Part shown: positions 24,565 through 32,821 of the stretch, one piece after another
How positions within the stretch are numbered: position 1 is the first letter of the stretch
How the letters are laid out: each line of letters begins with the position of its first letter
Assembly (NCBI GenBank): GCA_015064185.1
Contig: SVSS01000002.1
Span: 124,001-188,000, forward strand
Origin: Oscillospiraceae bacterium
GTDB taxonomy: Bacteria; Bacillota; Clostridia; Oscillospirales; CAG-272
DNA: 64,000 bases
Reading direction: 5' to 3'
The notes under the pieces: generated by a model
What the model was told of the DNA's origin: nothing
Database searches by the model: none
Seen by the model: only the letters and a program-made list of their open reading frames with translations
Made by a program: the position numbers and the translations under genes

Positions 24565-25338
24565 CTAATTTCGATTTTGACGCAAAATTTCAAACCCTAA
24601 CACAGTTGCCGCAGAGGCAGTAGAAAGTGATCCGCGAAATTCGCGGCCGTAATCGATGCGCACCGTAACATCTGACAGCGCACTTACTGCTGAAGAAATA
24701 CCGCGCTTTTCTCCACCAACAACCAAAAGTAAGGGTTTTTTGAGGTCGGCATCGATGTGTGATACGGCATCTCGAATGCCGGCACAAACCACACGGTAAC
24801 CAACCGATTTTGCAATTTTTATGCTATCCTCAATATTGCCGCTAAAAACGGGAAGCGCCTCAGAAGCGCCCGCAGAGGCGCGCGCTACAACACCCGCAGC
24901 GCTCATCCAATTTCGTTCACCCAGCAAAATAGCGTCGCAGCCTGCCGCAAAAAGTGAGCGAACCGCATATCCGAAATTGTAAGGGTCTTCAATGCCCTCA
25001 AGCAAGCACAGAAACCCGTTTTGCGGCAGATTTTCTGCACTTGGCAAGGGAAGCGTGCGCTTGCCGCAAATCGCGATAATGCCGCCGTGCGTATTGCCAA
25101 CGGAGAGCCTGTCAATTTCCTCTGCGGTCGTTTCTACCAATTTAATATTCAACTCTGCGCATTTTTTTGAGAGAAAGGCAAGCTCACGAGCCTTTTTTGA
25201 TTTTTTTGCGCGATCATAGCGAATTTCAGTAATTTCACGGTCGTTGATTCCGGCTGCACGTGCAGCCAAAAGAGAAGAAATAGAGGTCATGCCCTCCATT
25301 ACAGTAGAATTTTCAAATCTTATTTCTTCTTTTATCAT
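24565..25338 (-). CDS. TrmH/SpoU-family RNA 2'-O-methyltransferase
   Basis: A 257-residue SPOUT enzyme that methylates ribose in rRNA or tRNA using SAM. The three SpoU motifs are visible: motif 1 EDPYNFGYAVRSLFAAG (Asn and Arg present), motif 2 LVVGGEKRGIS, motif 3 GSLSTASAATVLGFEILRQ. The N-terminal ~75 residues form a substrate-binding L30e-like domain. It could be an RlmB/TrmH-type enzyme, but the exact site cannot be told. Promoter at 25403-25431. Confidence 0.88.
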   Translation of the reverse strand: MIKEEIRFENSTVMEGMTSISSLLAARAAGINDREITEIRYDRAKKSKKARELAFLSKKCAELNIKLVETTAEEIDRLSVGNTHGGIIAICGKRTLPLPSAENLPQNGFLCLLEGIEDPYNFGYAVRSLFAAGCDAILLGERNWMSAAGVVARASAGASEALPVFSGNIEDSIKIAKSVGYRVVCAGIRDAVSHIDADLKKPLLLVVGGEKRGISSAVSALSDVTVRIDYGREFRGSLSTASAATVLGFEILRQNRN

Positions 25339-25374
25339 AAATCAAGCTCCTTTGTTCTTTAGCCGCAAGGATCT

Positions 25375-25405
25375 GCATAGTGTAAAATAGCACGATAAAT
25401 ACAGT
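25375..25405 (+). promoter_or_regulatory. Candidate sigma-E-like promoter of spoIIID
   Basis: GCATAGT (25375-25381) and AATACAGT (25398-25405) resemble the B. subtilis sigma-E -35 and -10 elements, but the 16-base spacer is longer than usual. It overlaps the divergent sigma-A -10. Confidence 0.3.
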
Positions 25406-25431
25406 ATAGCAGAAATCCGACAAAATTTCAA
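25403..25431 (-). promoter_or_regulatory. Sigma-A promoter of the TrmH-family gene
   Basis: On minus, TTGAAA (25431-25426), 17-base spacer, TATACT (25408-25403). Confidence 0.75.
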
Positions 25432-25442
25432 CAGAGAAGAGA

Positions 25443-25739
25443 ATGATCATGCAAAAAATTGATCCGCTGTATCCCACACGCTGCGAGCTGTTGGGAAATT
25501 ATATTGTAGAAAACAAATGTACCGTTCGCGTTGCCTCCGCACATTTTGGTATTAGCAAAAGCACGGTACATAAAGATGTCACCGCAGATCTTCGCGGCAT
25601 AAATCCAAAGCTTTATCTTGAGGTATATAAGGTTTTGCAGCAAAACAAGGATGAACGCCACTTGCGCGGCGGCGAAGCGACCAGAAAAAAATACAAAAAG
25701 ATACTCAAAAACAAAATCAAACCAGATGTTGATCCATAA
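25443..25739 (+). CDS. spoIIID: Sporulation transcription regulator SpoIIID
   Basis: A 98-residue DNA-binding protein that, in spore formers, retunes sigma-E-dependent genes in the mother cell. Recognised from GNYIVENKCTVRVASAHFG, the helix-turn-helix core SKSTVHKDVTADL, and HLRGGEATRKKYKK; all align without gaps to B. subtilis SpoIIID. The C-terminal Lys-rich tail is typical. Its presence is the clearest sign here that the organism sporulates or descends from spore formers. Start ATG at 25443 or 25449. Confidence 0.96.
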   Translation: MIMQKIDPLYPTRCELLGNYIVENKCTVRVASAHFGISKSTVHKDVTADLRGINPKLYLEVYKVLQQNKDERHLRGGEATRKKYKKILKNKIKPDVDP

Positions 25740-26105
25740 TAAATCAATTGAGATTCTTGCATCCTACCAAAAGGGAAGCAAACGCCCCCTTTAAACATCC
25801 ATATGTTTTTTAACACCTCTTTTTATACAAAAGACAAATTTTGTATAAAAAAGGGGATAGAAAAAGCCTGAAAATATGGGTTTTCTCAATATTCTTTGGG
25901 TTTTGGGCTTTTGTAGGCTTTGTGCGGCTATATGCCCGATTATTCACGATTCTTTGGGTTTGAGATGTTTTTTGTTTTCAAACTTTTCGGCTTGAATTTT
26001 TAGTTGCATGTTTTTTGCATTGATAAATGTATTTTATTAAAGGTTACTTTTGTCTTTTTGTTTTAGCTTCAAATATTTTTTGTTATCCATTATATAAATC
26101 ATAAT

Positions 26106-26165
26106 CACTGCAAAAAACAATCATTTTTCAGTCGCTTTTGGATTGTTTGTTGCAGTGCTTTTTTG
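26106..26165 (+). terminator. Strong terminator-like hairpin
   Basis: 17-bp stem with one mismatch (26106-26122 with 26141-26157), then CTTTTTTG. It lies 370 bases past spoIIID with no gene just upstream, so it may end an unseen transcript. Confidence 0.7.
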
Positions 26166-26171
26166 TTGCGT

Positions 26172-26245
26172 AAAAAACACGTTAAAAATTTTTATCTTGG
26201 ACCTACCCTACATCGTTTTTAATAAGAATTTTTAACGCATTTTTT
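26172..26245 (+). other. Second long hairpin with T-rich 3' arm
   Basis: 24-base arms (26172-26195 and 26222-26245), two mismatches and one G-U. The 26-base loop contains the only GC-rich piece nearby (GGACCTACCCTACATCG). The 3' arm ends in TTTTTT. Confidence 0.6.
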
Positions 26246-26460
26246 ATAGAAAATTTTAATATGACTTTTGGGCGAAAAATTTTAACGTAATTTTTTGGCA
26301 AAAATTTTCAAGGCTTTATTTCAAGCATTTTTTGAATGCTTTAATGGATGGTAAATTGAATTATTTTAAAATTTAAAAAATGCTTTAAAATGTGCGGTGT
26401 TTTTGCCGTGCATTTTTTGATGGATTTTTGAAAAGATCAATTTACCAATAAGGCACCCAT

Positions 26461-26494
26461 CCGTAATATTGTTGACTAGTCAACAATATTACGG
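26461..26494. repeat. Perfect 34-bp palindrome
   Basis: 15-base arms around a central CTAG; every base is symmetric, including the core TTGACTAGTCAA. No T run follows on either strand, so it is not a standard terminator. Confidence 0.85.
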
Positions 26495-26588
26495 TAAAAA
26501 ATCCTCAAATAAAATCGTAAAAAATAAACAAAAAAGAAGCTTTAAAACTGTAAAAAGAAACGATTTTTTTTAATTGTTGTAAAAATAT

Positions 26589-26617
26589 TTGCGAATTTAT
26601 GGTTTGTATGTTATACT
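26589..26617 (+). promoter_or_regulatory. Sigma-A promoter of the flavodoxin-like gene
   Basis: TTGCGA (26589-26594), 17-base spacer, TATACT (26612-26617). Confidence 0.75.
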
Positions 26618-26667
26618 GATAAAAGTAAATTTCTACTATAACATATTGCTGTTTTTGGAGGTTAATT

Positions 26668-27093
26668 ATGGCTATCAAAATGCGTGTACTTTACGCGTCA
26701 AACAAGAGCAAAATCGCTACTATGGCGGATATTGTGAAGAAGGAATACGACCTTGCGATCAATGCGGTTGATAAAATTCCTCCGGCATATTCTTGCAACA
26801 ATGAGCGCCTGGTTATTTTAATGCTTTCTCTCAAGGGCGAGCCCGACGATCAGCTGCGCCTGTTCTGCCGTGAGCTGACCAAAGCACGTGCACAAAACGT
26901 TGCATTGGTAATTGACGGTAATGAGGCTGCTGCTAACAGAATGAAGGCCATTCTCGGCGAGGCAGGCACCAATGTTGCCGATGAGGTTTATTATGTAAAA
27001 TGTGGATTCCTCTCCTTCCTTGATAAGGTAAAGCCCGAGGAAGAGGCTTCCCTTCTTGCCTTTACACACCGTATTGTTGATAATCTTCAATAA
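26668..27093 (+). CDS. Flavodoxin-like hypothetical protein
   Basis: A 141-residue cytosolic protein. Strand-helix alternation (MRVLYAS, then SKIATMADIVKKEYD) resembles the start of flavodoxins, but the phosphate-binding T/SxTGxT loop is replaced by NKSKIAT, so FMN binding is doubtful. A central LVILMLSLKG strand and a NVALVIDGN strand fit the same fold. It is a single-gene unit with a good promoter, GGAGG and a strong terminator, so it is likely expressed. Function unknown. Confidence 0.75.
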   Translation: MAIKMRVLYASNKSKIATMADIVKKEYDLAINAVDKIPPAYSCNNERLVILMLSLKGEPDDQLRLFCRELTKARAQNVALVIDGNEAAANRMKAILGEAGTNVADEVYYVKCGFLSFLDKVKPEEEASLLAFTHRIVDNLQ

Positions 27094-27095
27094 TC

Positions 27096-27124
27096 AAAAA
27101 AGCGCCGCAATGCGGCGTTTTTTT
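27096..27124 (+). terminator. Intrinsic terminator
   Basis: CGCCGC/GCGGCG stem (27103-27108, 27112-27117), AAT loop, seven T. Confidence 0.9.
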
Positions 27125-27166
27125 ATTGCAATTATAATATTTTTTTAAAAATACTGTATTTCGGTG

Positions 27167-27195
27167 TTGCTCTTACAATTTTTTTATGTTATAAT
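27167..27195 (+). promoter_or_regulatory. Sigma-A promoter of the phosphomutase-lepB unit
   Basis: TTGCTC (27167-27172), 17-base spacer, TATAAT (27190-27195). Confidence 0.75.
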
Positions 27196-27245
27196 AATTT
27201 ATTATAAATATTTTAACGCGTATGTGCGCATGATAGAGGTTAATT

Positions 27246-28460
27246 ATGAAATATCTTGTTTTAATTCCCGACGGTATGGCTGATGAGCCCATAGAGGCAC
27301 TTGGCGGCATAACTCCCATGCAAAAAGCAAATAAGCCTTGCATGGATGCACTTGCAAAGGTAGGCTTGGTAGGTACTGTTTCCAATGTGCCTGCCGGCAT
27401 GGTTCCCGAAAGTGATACTGCCAATTTAGCAATTCTTTCTTACGACCCTAAGGTTTTTTCCAAGGGGCGCTCCCCTCTTGAGGCAGTTAGCATGGGTATT
27501 GAAATGCAGCCTGATGAAACTGCTTATCGATGCAACGTGGTTACCCTTTCTGATGAGGGTGAGGCATATGAGGATAAGATCATTCTTGACCACAGCGCGG
27601 ATGAAATTTCAACCGAAGAGGCTGATGAGCTGATCAAGGCTTTGCAAGCCCATTTTGGCAACGCAGAGCGTCATTTTTATACGGGCGTTAGTTATCGACA
27701 TTGCCTGATTCGCAAAAACGGAGATGACAGCTACAAATTTATGCGACCGCACGACATTCTTGGTCGTCGCATCGGTGAGTATCTGCCTCGTGTGGATGAC
27801 GGTGGTGCTGAGTTTTATCAAATCATGAAAGAAAGCTTTGAGATCCTCAATCATCACCCTGTAAACGAGGCGCGTCGCGCGCGTGGTCTGAAGCCGGCAA
27901 ATTCCGCTTGGTTTTGGAGCCCCGGAAAGAAGCCGCAGCTTCCCTCTTTTGGAGAGAAATGGAATTTACGCGGTGCTGTGATATCGGCCGTTGACCTGAT
28001 CAAGGGTATTGGGCTTTGTGCCGGCATGCGCTCGATTGATGTTGAGGGTGCTACAGGCAATGTTCATACCAATTACAAGGGCAAAGCCGAGGCGGCGATC
28101 AATGCCTTTAGCGAGGGCTATGAGCTGGTTTATGTGCATGTTGAGGGCCCTGATGAATGTGGACACCGCGCCGAGCTTGAAAACAAGGTAACCTCGATCG
28201 AGCGTATTGACGCTGAGATCCTTGCACCTGTTTTGCAGTACCTTCGTCAAAGCGGCGAGGAGTTTAAAATTATGGTTCTGCCGGATCATCCCACGCCCAT
28301 TCATTTGCGCACACACACCATCGACCCTGTTCCCTTCTTTATCTATTCCTCTGATGCGGTGCTTGACGGTGTGGCAACCTTTAATGAAGAAACCGCTACC
28401 GCTAAGCAAAACTATTTGGCAAACGGCTATCGCCTAATGGAAATTTTGACCGAAAATTAA
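27246..28460 (+). CDS. ApgM-type phosphoglycerate mutase / proposed homoserine kinase (ThrB2-like)
   Basis: A 404-residue metalloenzyme of the alkaline phosphatase superfamily. The start MKYLVLIPDGMADEPI carries the first metal Asp. The nucleophile Ser56 is in PESDTANLAILSYDP, and GPDECGHRAELENK and LPDHPTPIHLRTH carry later metal ligands. It belongs to the archaeal-type cofactor-independent mutases, which include a subgroup (TIGR02535) proposed to be homoserine kinases where no classical ThrB exists. Threonine synthase is encoded 2.5 kb downstream, which favours the kinase role. Glycolytic mutase activity remains possible. The start follows AGAGGTTAATT. Confidence 0.85.
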   Translation: MKYLVLIPDGMADEPIEALGGITPMQKANKPCMDALAKVGLVGTVSNVPAGMVPESDTANLAILSYDPKVFSKGRSPLEAVSMGIEMQPDETAYRCNVVTLSDEGEAYEDKIILDHSADEISTEEADELIKALQAHFGNAERHFYTGVSYRHCLIRKNGDDSYKFMRPHDILGRRIGEYLPRVDDGGAEFYQIMKESFEILNHHPVNEARRARGLKPANSAWFWSPGKKPQLPSFGEKWNLRGAVISAVDLIKGIGLCAGMRSIDVEGATGNVHTNYKGKAEAAINAFSEGYELVYVHVEGPDECGHRAELENKVTSIERIDAEILAPVLQYLRQSGEEFKIMVLPDHPTPIHLRTHTIDPVPFFIYSSDAVLDGVATFNEETATAKQNYLANGYRLMEILTEN

Positions 28461-28481
28461 CCAATTGTAAAGGAGATCAAC

Positions 28482-29084
28482 ATGACAAAAAAATTGAACT
28501 CCAAAGAGCAAGATTCCCAAAGCTTTGCAGCAACCCTCATTGAATATGTTGAGGTGTTTGTATTTGCCGTAATCTTTGTGATACTTTTGATGACCTTTTG
28601 TGTACGGCTTTGCGAGGTAGACGGTCCTTCTATGAACAAGACCCTCAGTCATGGTGAAAAATTGATCATTTCCGATTTTTTCTACAAACCGCAAACAGGA
28701 GATATTGTTGTATTTCATTTATCGGATTCGGATATAGAATATTATAATAAGCCGATCGTAAAGCGCGTGATCGCTACCGAGGGGCAACATGTAAAAATCG
28801 ACTACATGCAAAAATTGGTGTATGTTTCAGATGATGATATCTTTAGCGAAGATGAGCTTTTAGATGAAAGCGCGTATGCTTATTACGATATTGGTATATT
28901 TAAGGAAGCGAAAGCGGATAAGCCTGCCGAGATCTTTACCGTGCCTGAGGATCACTTGTTTGTTATGGGTGACAATCGCAACAATTCGGCGGATAGCCGC
29001 AATGTACACATCGGTATGGTAAATGAAAATTGCGTGCTTGGAAAAGCGCTGCTGCGCCTTTCTCCGTTTACTGTGTTTAAATGA
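28482..29084 (+). CDS. lepB: Signal peptidase I
   Basis: A 200-residue membrane peptidase that removes signal peptides. One N-terminal TM helix (about 20-42). Catalytic Ser50 in GPSMNKTL, catalytic Lys94 in PIVKRVIA, and the box E motif GDNRNNSADSR near the C-terminus. First of the common group lepB-rbgA-rnhB-yraN. AAGGAGATC precedes the ATG. Confidence 0.95.
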   Translation: MTKKLNSKEQDSQSFAATLIEYVEVFVFAVIFVILLMTFCVRLCEVDGPSMNKTLSHGEKLIISDFFYKPQTGDIVVFHLSDSDIEYYNKPIVKRVIATEGQHVKIDYMQKLVYVSDDDIFSEDELLDESAYAYYDIGIFKEAKADKPAEIFTVPEDHLFVMGDNRNNSADSRNVHIGMVNENCVLGKALLRLSPFTVFK

Positions 29085-29095
29085 GGTGATCTTGA

Positions 29096-29971
29096 ATGCC
29101 AACTGATATTATACAGTGGTTTCCCGGTCACATGGCCAAAACGCGCCGCTTGATCGGAGAAAACCTAAAAAATGTAGACATTGTCATTGAGCTTTTGGAT
29201 GCGCGTATTCCAAGCAGCTCAAGAAATCCTGAGATCACGCGCTTGACCGAGGGCAAGCCGTTGATCACTTTGTTAAACAAGTCTATGCTTGCCGACCCTG
29301 CTGAGACTGAAAAATGGGTGAAGCATTACACGGGCGATGGGCATATTTGTATTCCCTTTGATTGTATTGGCAAAAAGGGCGCAGATCGCTTGATTCCTGC
29401 TGTGAGAACGGTACTTGCCGATAAAATTGCAAGATATGAGCAAAAGGGCATGCACGGCAGAAAGCTACGTGCCATGGTGGTGGGAATTCCAAACGTCGGA
29501 AAATCATCACTCATCAATTTGCTTGGCGGTACCAGAAAGGCAAAGGTTGAAAATCGCCCGGGCGTCACGCTCACGCCTCAATGGGTCACAACCAAAGAAG
29601 GGCTTGATCTCATGGATATGCCCGGCGTTCTTTGGCCTCGCTTTGACGATCGCGAGATCGGAGAAAATCTCGCCATTACCGGTGCGATCAAAGATGATGT
29701 TGTGGAAATTGAAACGCTTGCAGTAGCGCTTTGCCACAAGCTGCGCTATCGTTACCCTGCCTTGCTTGCCGAGCGGTATAAGCTGGATATCGGTACCGTT
29801 GCGGGTGATCTTTCTGATTATGAGTTGTTTGAGGCGATTGGCAAAAAACGCGGATTTCTCATCAGCGGCGGCGAGATCAACACCGAACGAACTGCAAACA
29901 CACTGCTTGATGAATTTCGTGCAGCAAAAATCGGGCGTATCACGCTTGATCTGCCGCCTAAGGGAGTGTAA
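29096..29971 (+). CDS. rbgA: Ribosome biogenesis GTPase RbgA (YlqF)
   Basis: A 291-residue circularly permuted GTPase that completes the 50S subunit. The motif order is G4 (LLNKSMLAD), then G1 (GIPNVGKSSL near 125-134), then G3 (DMPG), as expected of the family. The N-terminal WFPGHMAKTRR is a hallmark. The C-terminal RNA-binding region is present. It follows lepB by 11 bases and precedes rnhB by three. Confidence 0.95.
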   Translation: MPTDIIQWFPGHMAKTRRLIGENLKNVDIVIELLDARIPSSSRNPEITRLTEGKPLITLLNKSMLADPAETEKWVKHYTGDGHICIPFDCIGKKGADRLIPAVRTVLADKIARYEQKGMHGRKLRAMVVGIPNVGKSSLINLLGGTRKAKVENRPGVTLTPQWVTTKEGLDLMDMPGVLWPRFDDREIGENLAITGAIKDDVVEIETLAVALCHKLRYRYPALLAERYKLDIGTVAGDLSDYELFEAIGKKRGFLISGGEINTERTANTLLDEFRAAKIGRITLDLPPKGV

Positions 29972-29974
29972 ATT

Positions 29975-30577
29975 ATGCTGACTTATGAATTAGAAGCCGC
30001 GCTTGAAAATGAGGGCTATACTGCAGTTTGCGGTGTGGATGAAGCCGGACGAGGCCCCTTGTGCGGGCCCGTTGCGGCTGCAGCCTGTATCTTACCGACA
30101 GGCCTTGTAATAGAGGGCCTCAATGACTCAAAAAAGCTTTCCGAAAAGAAGCGAGAGCAACTTTTTGATGAAATTTGTGAAAAGGCAATTGCTTACTGCG
30201 TGGTGCTTGGCAGTGTGGAGGAGATCAATGAAACGGACATTCTTTCCACTACCCTGCACGCAATGCGCCGTGCCATTGACGGCTTGCAGGTAAAGGCGGA
30301 TTTTGCGCTGATCGACGGCAATCAAACGCGCGGCTTTACCATTCCTTGCCGCGCTGTGGTACACGGTGATGCGGTATCCCCCAGCATTGCCGCCGCCTCC
30401 ATTCTTGCAAAGGTTACGCGCGACAGACTTTGCCTTGAGCTTGATGCCGCACATCCCGAATACGGGATATCAAAGCATAAGGGATACGGTACAAAGGCGC
30501 ATATGGACGCATTGCGCAAATATGGTCCTTGTGAGATCTATCGCACAAAATTTATTCGATTTTTGGATAAAGATTGA
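29975..30577 (+). CDS. rnhB: Ribonuclease HII
   Basis: A 200-residue enzyme that cuts RNA in RNA-DNA hybrids and removes single ribonucleotides. DEAGRG at 22-27 supplies the first Asp/Glu pair. The LIDGNQT segment and the VTRDRLCLELD region supply the remaining carboxylates. HKGYGTKAH is conserved. Same operon as rbgA and the YraN-family gene. Confidence 0.95.
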   Translation: MLTYELEAALENEGYTAVCGVDEAGRGPLCGPVAAAACILPTGLVIEGLNDSKKLSEKKREQLFDEICEKAIAYCVVLGSVEEINETDILSTTLHAMRRAIDGLQVKADFALIDGNQTRGFTIPCRAVVHGDAVSPSIAAASILAKVTRDRLCLELDAAHPEYGISKHKGYGTKAHMDALRKYGPCEIYRTKFIRFLDKD

Positions 30578-30578
30578 A

Positions 30579-30983
30579 ATGAAGGTCTATACAAGCCAAC
30601 AGGTCGGTTGTCGGGGAGAGCGCGTTGCTGCTAAATTTTTAAAGCGTGCAGGATATCGTATTGTAGCGCGAAATCAGCATTTTGGCAGAAACGAACTCGA
30701 TCTTGTGGCAACAGATAAGCAATACATAGTATTTGTTGAAGTAAAGGCGTGCAGTGTAACAGAAACGGATGTGATCCATCGTCGTCCTGCCGAGGCGGTT
30801 GACCGAAAAAAACGGCTGCGTACAGTCAAGGCCGCAATTGCCTATCTTAATCAAAATAAAACTGCGCTTTGCCCACGCTTTGACGTGATCGAGGTTTATC
30901 TTGACCGCAAAAAAAGATTGCGCCCCGTAAGGGTCAATCATATCATAGATGCTTTTTCCTCAAACGGAAATATACGCAGATAA
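30579..30983 (+). CDS. yraN: YraN/UPF0102-family nuclease-like protein
   Basis: A 134-residue protein with a restriction-endonuclease-like fold. GERVAAKFLKRAGYRIVARN is the N-terminal helix-strand. The family's pseudo-catalytic ELDLVA...VFVEVKA (the E-x-D...E-x-K pattern) is intact. The longer frame starts inside rnhB; the ATG at 30579, one base after the rnhB stop, is the natural start. In other bacteria it sits beside rnhB, and a role in DNA or peptidoglycan maintenance has been suggested but is not settled. Confidence 0.9.
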   Translation: MKVYTSQQVGCRGERVAAKFLKRAGYRIVARNQHFGRNELDLVATDKQYIVFVEVKACSVTETDVIHRRPAEAVDRKKRLRTVKAAIAYLNQNKTALCPRFDVIEVYLDRKKRLRPVRVNHIIDAFSSNGNIRR

Positions 30984-31021
30984 AAAACTTAGGATATTAC
31001 TACATAAAGGAGTTCCCAAAC

Positions 31022-32506
31022 ATGAAATTTCAAAGCACCCGCGATGCTGCTGCCGCAAAGCTTTCTGCGGCACAGGTTATTAAACAAGGCCTTGCCAAAG
31101 ACGGCGGCTTGTTTGTTCCCGAAAACATCCCCACTCTGACAAAGGCTGATATCGAGGCACTGTGCGCTATGGATTATCCCGCACGTGCAGCAACCGTTCT
31201 CGGTAAGTTCTTGACGGATTATACCGCTGAGGAATTGCTTGCCGATTGTAAGGCTGCCTACGCTCCTACTTCCTTTGTAGGTGGCGCAGCACCGCTTCAC
31301 AAGCTAAATGACACCATGCATATCATGGAGCTTTGGCACGGCCCCACAGCTGCCTTTAAGGATATGGCTCTGCAGATCATGCCCCGTCTTTTGTCGCGTG
31401 CACTTGTGAAAACAGGCGAGGAGCGCACGGCACTGATTTTGGTGGCAACCTCGGGTGATACCGGTAAGGCTGCTCTTGAGGGCTATAAGGATATCGACCG
31501 TATCAAAATGATGGTATTTTATCCTGTTGACGGCGTAAGCACCGTGCAGAAGCTGCAAATGCAGACGCAGACAGGCTCTAACGTCAACGTAACGGCGATC
31601 AAGGGTAACTTTGATGATGCACAAACGGGTGTGAAAAAGATCTTTTCGGATACCGATGTTGCCAAGGAGCTTGACAAGCAGGGCTATTTCCTCTCCTCTG
31701 CCAACTCCATAAACTGGGGACGTCTTGCACCTCAGATCGTATATTACGTTTCTGCATACTGTGATCTGCTTTCTTCGGGTGAGATCAAATACGGCGATAT
31801 GATCAACGTAACCGTTCCCACGGGTAATTTCGGTAACATTTTTGCGGCATATCTTGCAAAGCTTATGGGACTGCCCATTGACCGTCTTGTTTGCGCTTCC
31901 AACAAAAACAACATTTTAACCGATTTCCTTAAAACCGGTACCTATGACAGAAACCGTGATTTTTATCTTACCATGTCGCCCTCGATGGATATTCTGATTT
32001 CCAGCAATCTTGAGCGTCTGCTGTACTTTGTAGCAGGTCCTGAAAAGACCGCAGAGTATATGAAATCGCTTGCGCAAACGGGTGCTTATACGGTTGATGA
32101 TGATACAAGAAAGGCTATCGCCAATCATTTCTGCGGATATTTTGCAGATGAAGCTGCTACCACCGCTACCATTCGTGACACTATGGATCAATATGGGTAT
32201 CTCATTGATACACATACCGCTGTTGCTGTCAGCGCCGCTGCGCAATATGTAAACGAAACGGGCGACAAAAAGCCCATGGTCGTAGCATCTACCGCAAGCC
32301 CCTATAAGTTTGCATCGGACGTATACACCTCGCTTTACAATGAAGCGCCTACCTCCCCGCTTGCGGCTCTTGATGAGCTTTCCGAAAAGACCGGTGTTGA
32401 GATCACCTATCCCCTGCGCGGTATTGGTGAGAGAACCGTGCGCTTTACCAATGTGGTAGAGGCTGCGGATATGCAGAATGCTATGCTTGCATATCTTGCT
32501 GAATAA
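31022..32506 (+). CDS. thrC: Threonine synthase
   Basis: A 494-residue PLP enzyme that converts O-phosphohomoserine to threonine. The N-terminal MKFQSTRD is typical of the long (class II) form. The PLP lysine is Lys113 in TAAFKDMALQ, and ATSGDTGKAALEGY binds the cofactor phosphate. AAGGAG lies about 10 bases upstream. No thrA or thrB is adjacent; the ApgM-like protein at 27246 may supply its substrate. Confidence 0.96.
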   Translation: MKFQSTRDAAAAKLSAAQVIKQGLAKDGGLFVPENIPTLTKADIEALCAMDYPARAATVLGKFLTDYTAEELLADCKAAYAPTSFVGGAAPLHKLNDTMHIMELWHGPTAAFKDMALQIMPRLLSRALVKTGEERTALILVATSGDTGKAALEGYKDIDRIKMMVFYPVDGVSTVQKLQMQTQTGSNVNVTAIKGNFDDAQTGVKKIFSDTDVAKELDKQGYFLSSANSINWGRLAPQIVYYVSAYCDLLSSGEIKYGDMINVTVPTGNFGNIFAAYLAKLMGLPIDRLVCASNKNNILTDFLKTGTYDRNRDFYLTMSPSMDILISSNLERLLYFVAGPEKTAEYMKSLAQTGAYTVDDDTRKAIANHFCGYFADEAATTATIRDTMDQYGYLIDTHTAVAVSAAAQYVNETGDKKPMVVASTASPYKFASDVYTSLYNEAPTSPLAALDELSEKTGVEITYPLRGIGERTVRFTNVVEAADMQNAMLAYLAE

Positions 32507-32514
32507 GCAAAATA

Positions 32515-32546
32515 GCAAAAGGAGTTGCTTGTAATCAAGCAACTCC
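32515..32546. terminator. Terminator between thrC and the DUF1540 gene
   Basis: 11-bp perfect stem (32521-32531 with 32536-32546), 4-base loop. The better T run (CCTTTTGC) is on the minus strand. Confidence 0.75.
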
Positions 32547-32562
32547 TGTAGTTTAAATAAAA

Positions 32563-32742
32563 TTAGTCCTTTTTAGGCTTAAATGTGGCGCACACTGTAT
32601 CGGTGCTCGAGGTTGCAAAGCTAGGGCCTACAGCGATCTTTTCAGCCGTGCAATGGCAATCCCCCTGATGATATTGGCAATTTCTCACATCGCAGGTAAT
32701 GCCCTGATTGATGCTTTCGCAGCATTTATCGTTTCTTTCCAT
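32563..32742 (-). CDS. DUF1540 small cysteine-rich protein
   Basis: A 59-residue protein starting at the ATG at 32742, which follows AAAGGAGAG on minus; a longer frame to 32784 has no support. The DUF1540 core is visible: CDVRNCQYH, then GDCHCTAEKIAVG and a final TVCATF. The four or more Cys suggest metal binding. DUF1540 proteins are common in spore-forming Clostridia; their function is not established. Confidence 0.85.
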   Translation of the reverse strand: MERNDKCCESINQGITCDVRNCQYHQGDCHCTAEKIAVGPSFATSSTDTVCATFKPKKD

Positions 32743-32821
32743 GTTACATACTCTCCTTTCAAGGGATAGTATCAGTATGTGCAATTTTTTCGTTCTTATT
32801 CTTTAAAAAGGAGGCCGCTTG

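Larger units (their letters stand above)
25740..26588. other. AT-rich gene-free region rich in inverted repeats
   Basis: About 850 bases with no credible gene on either strand. It holds at least seven inverted repeats: 25820-25832/25839-25851 (13 bp perfect), 26106-26122/26141-26157 (17 bp, one mismatch), 26172-26195/26222-26245 (24 bases, two mismatches), 26249-26257/26301-26309 (9 bp), 26323-26329/26335-26341 (7 bp), 26349-26359/26437-26447 (11 bp) and the 34-bp palindrome at 26461-26494. The 13-mer ATTCTTTGGGTTT occurs twice (25891 and 25949). It could encode a structured RNA or be a decayed element; the sequence alone does not decide. Confidence 0.6.

Noticed and set aside
25876..25995. 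39-codon hydrophobic frame in the gene-free region
   Set aside because: No Shine-Dalgarno, composition of AT-rich background, and it crosses the ATTCTTTGGGTTT repeats.
26461..26494. Palindrome as an intrinsic terminator
   Set aside because: AT-rich stem and no T run on either side.
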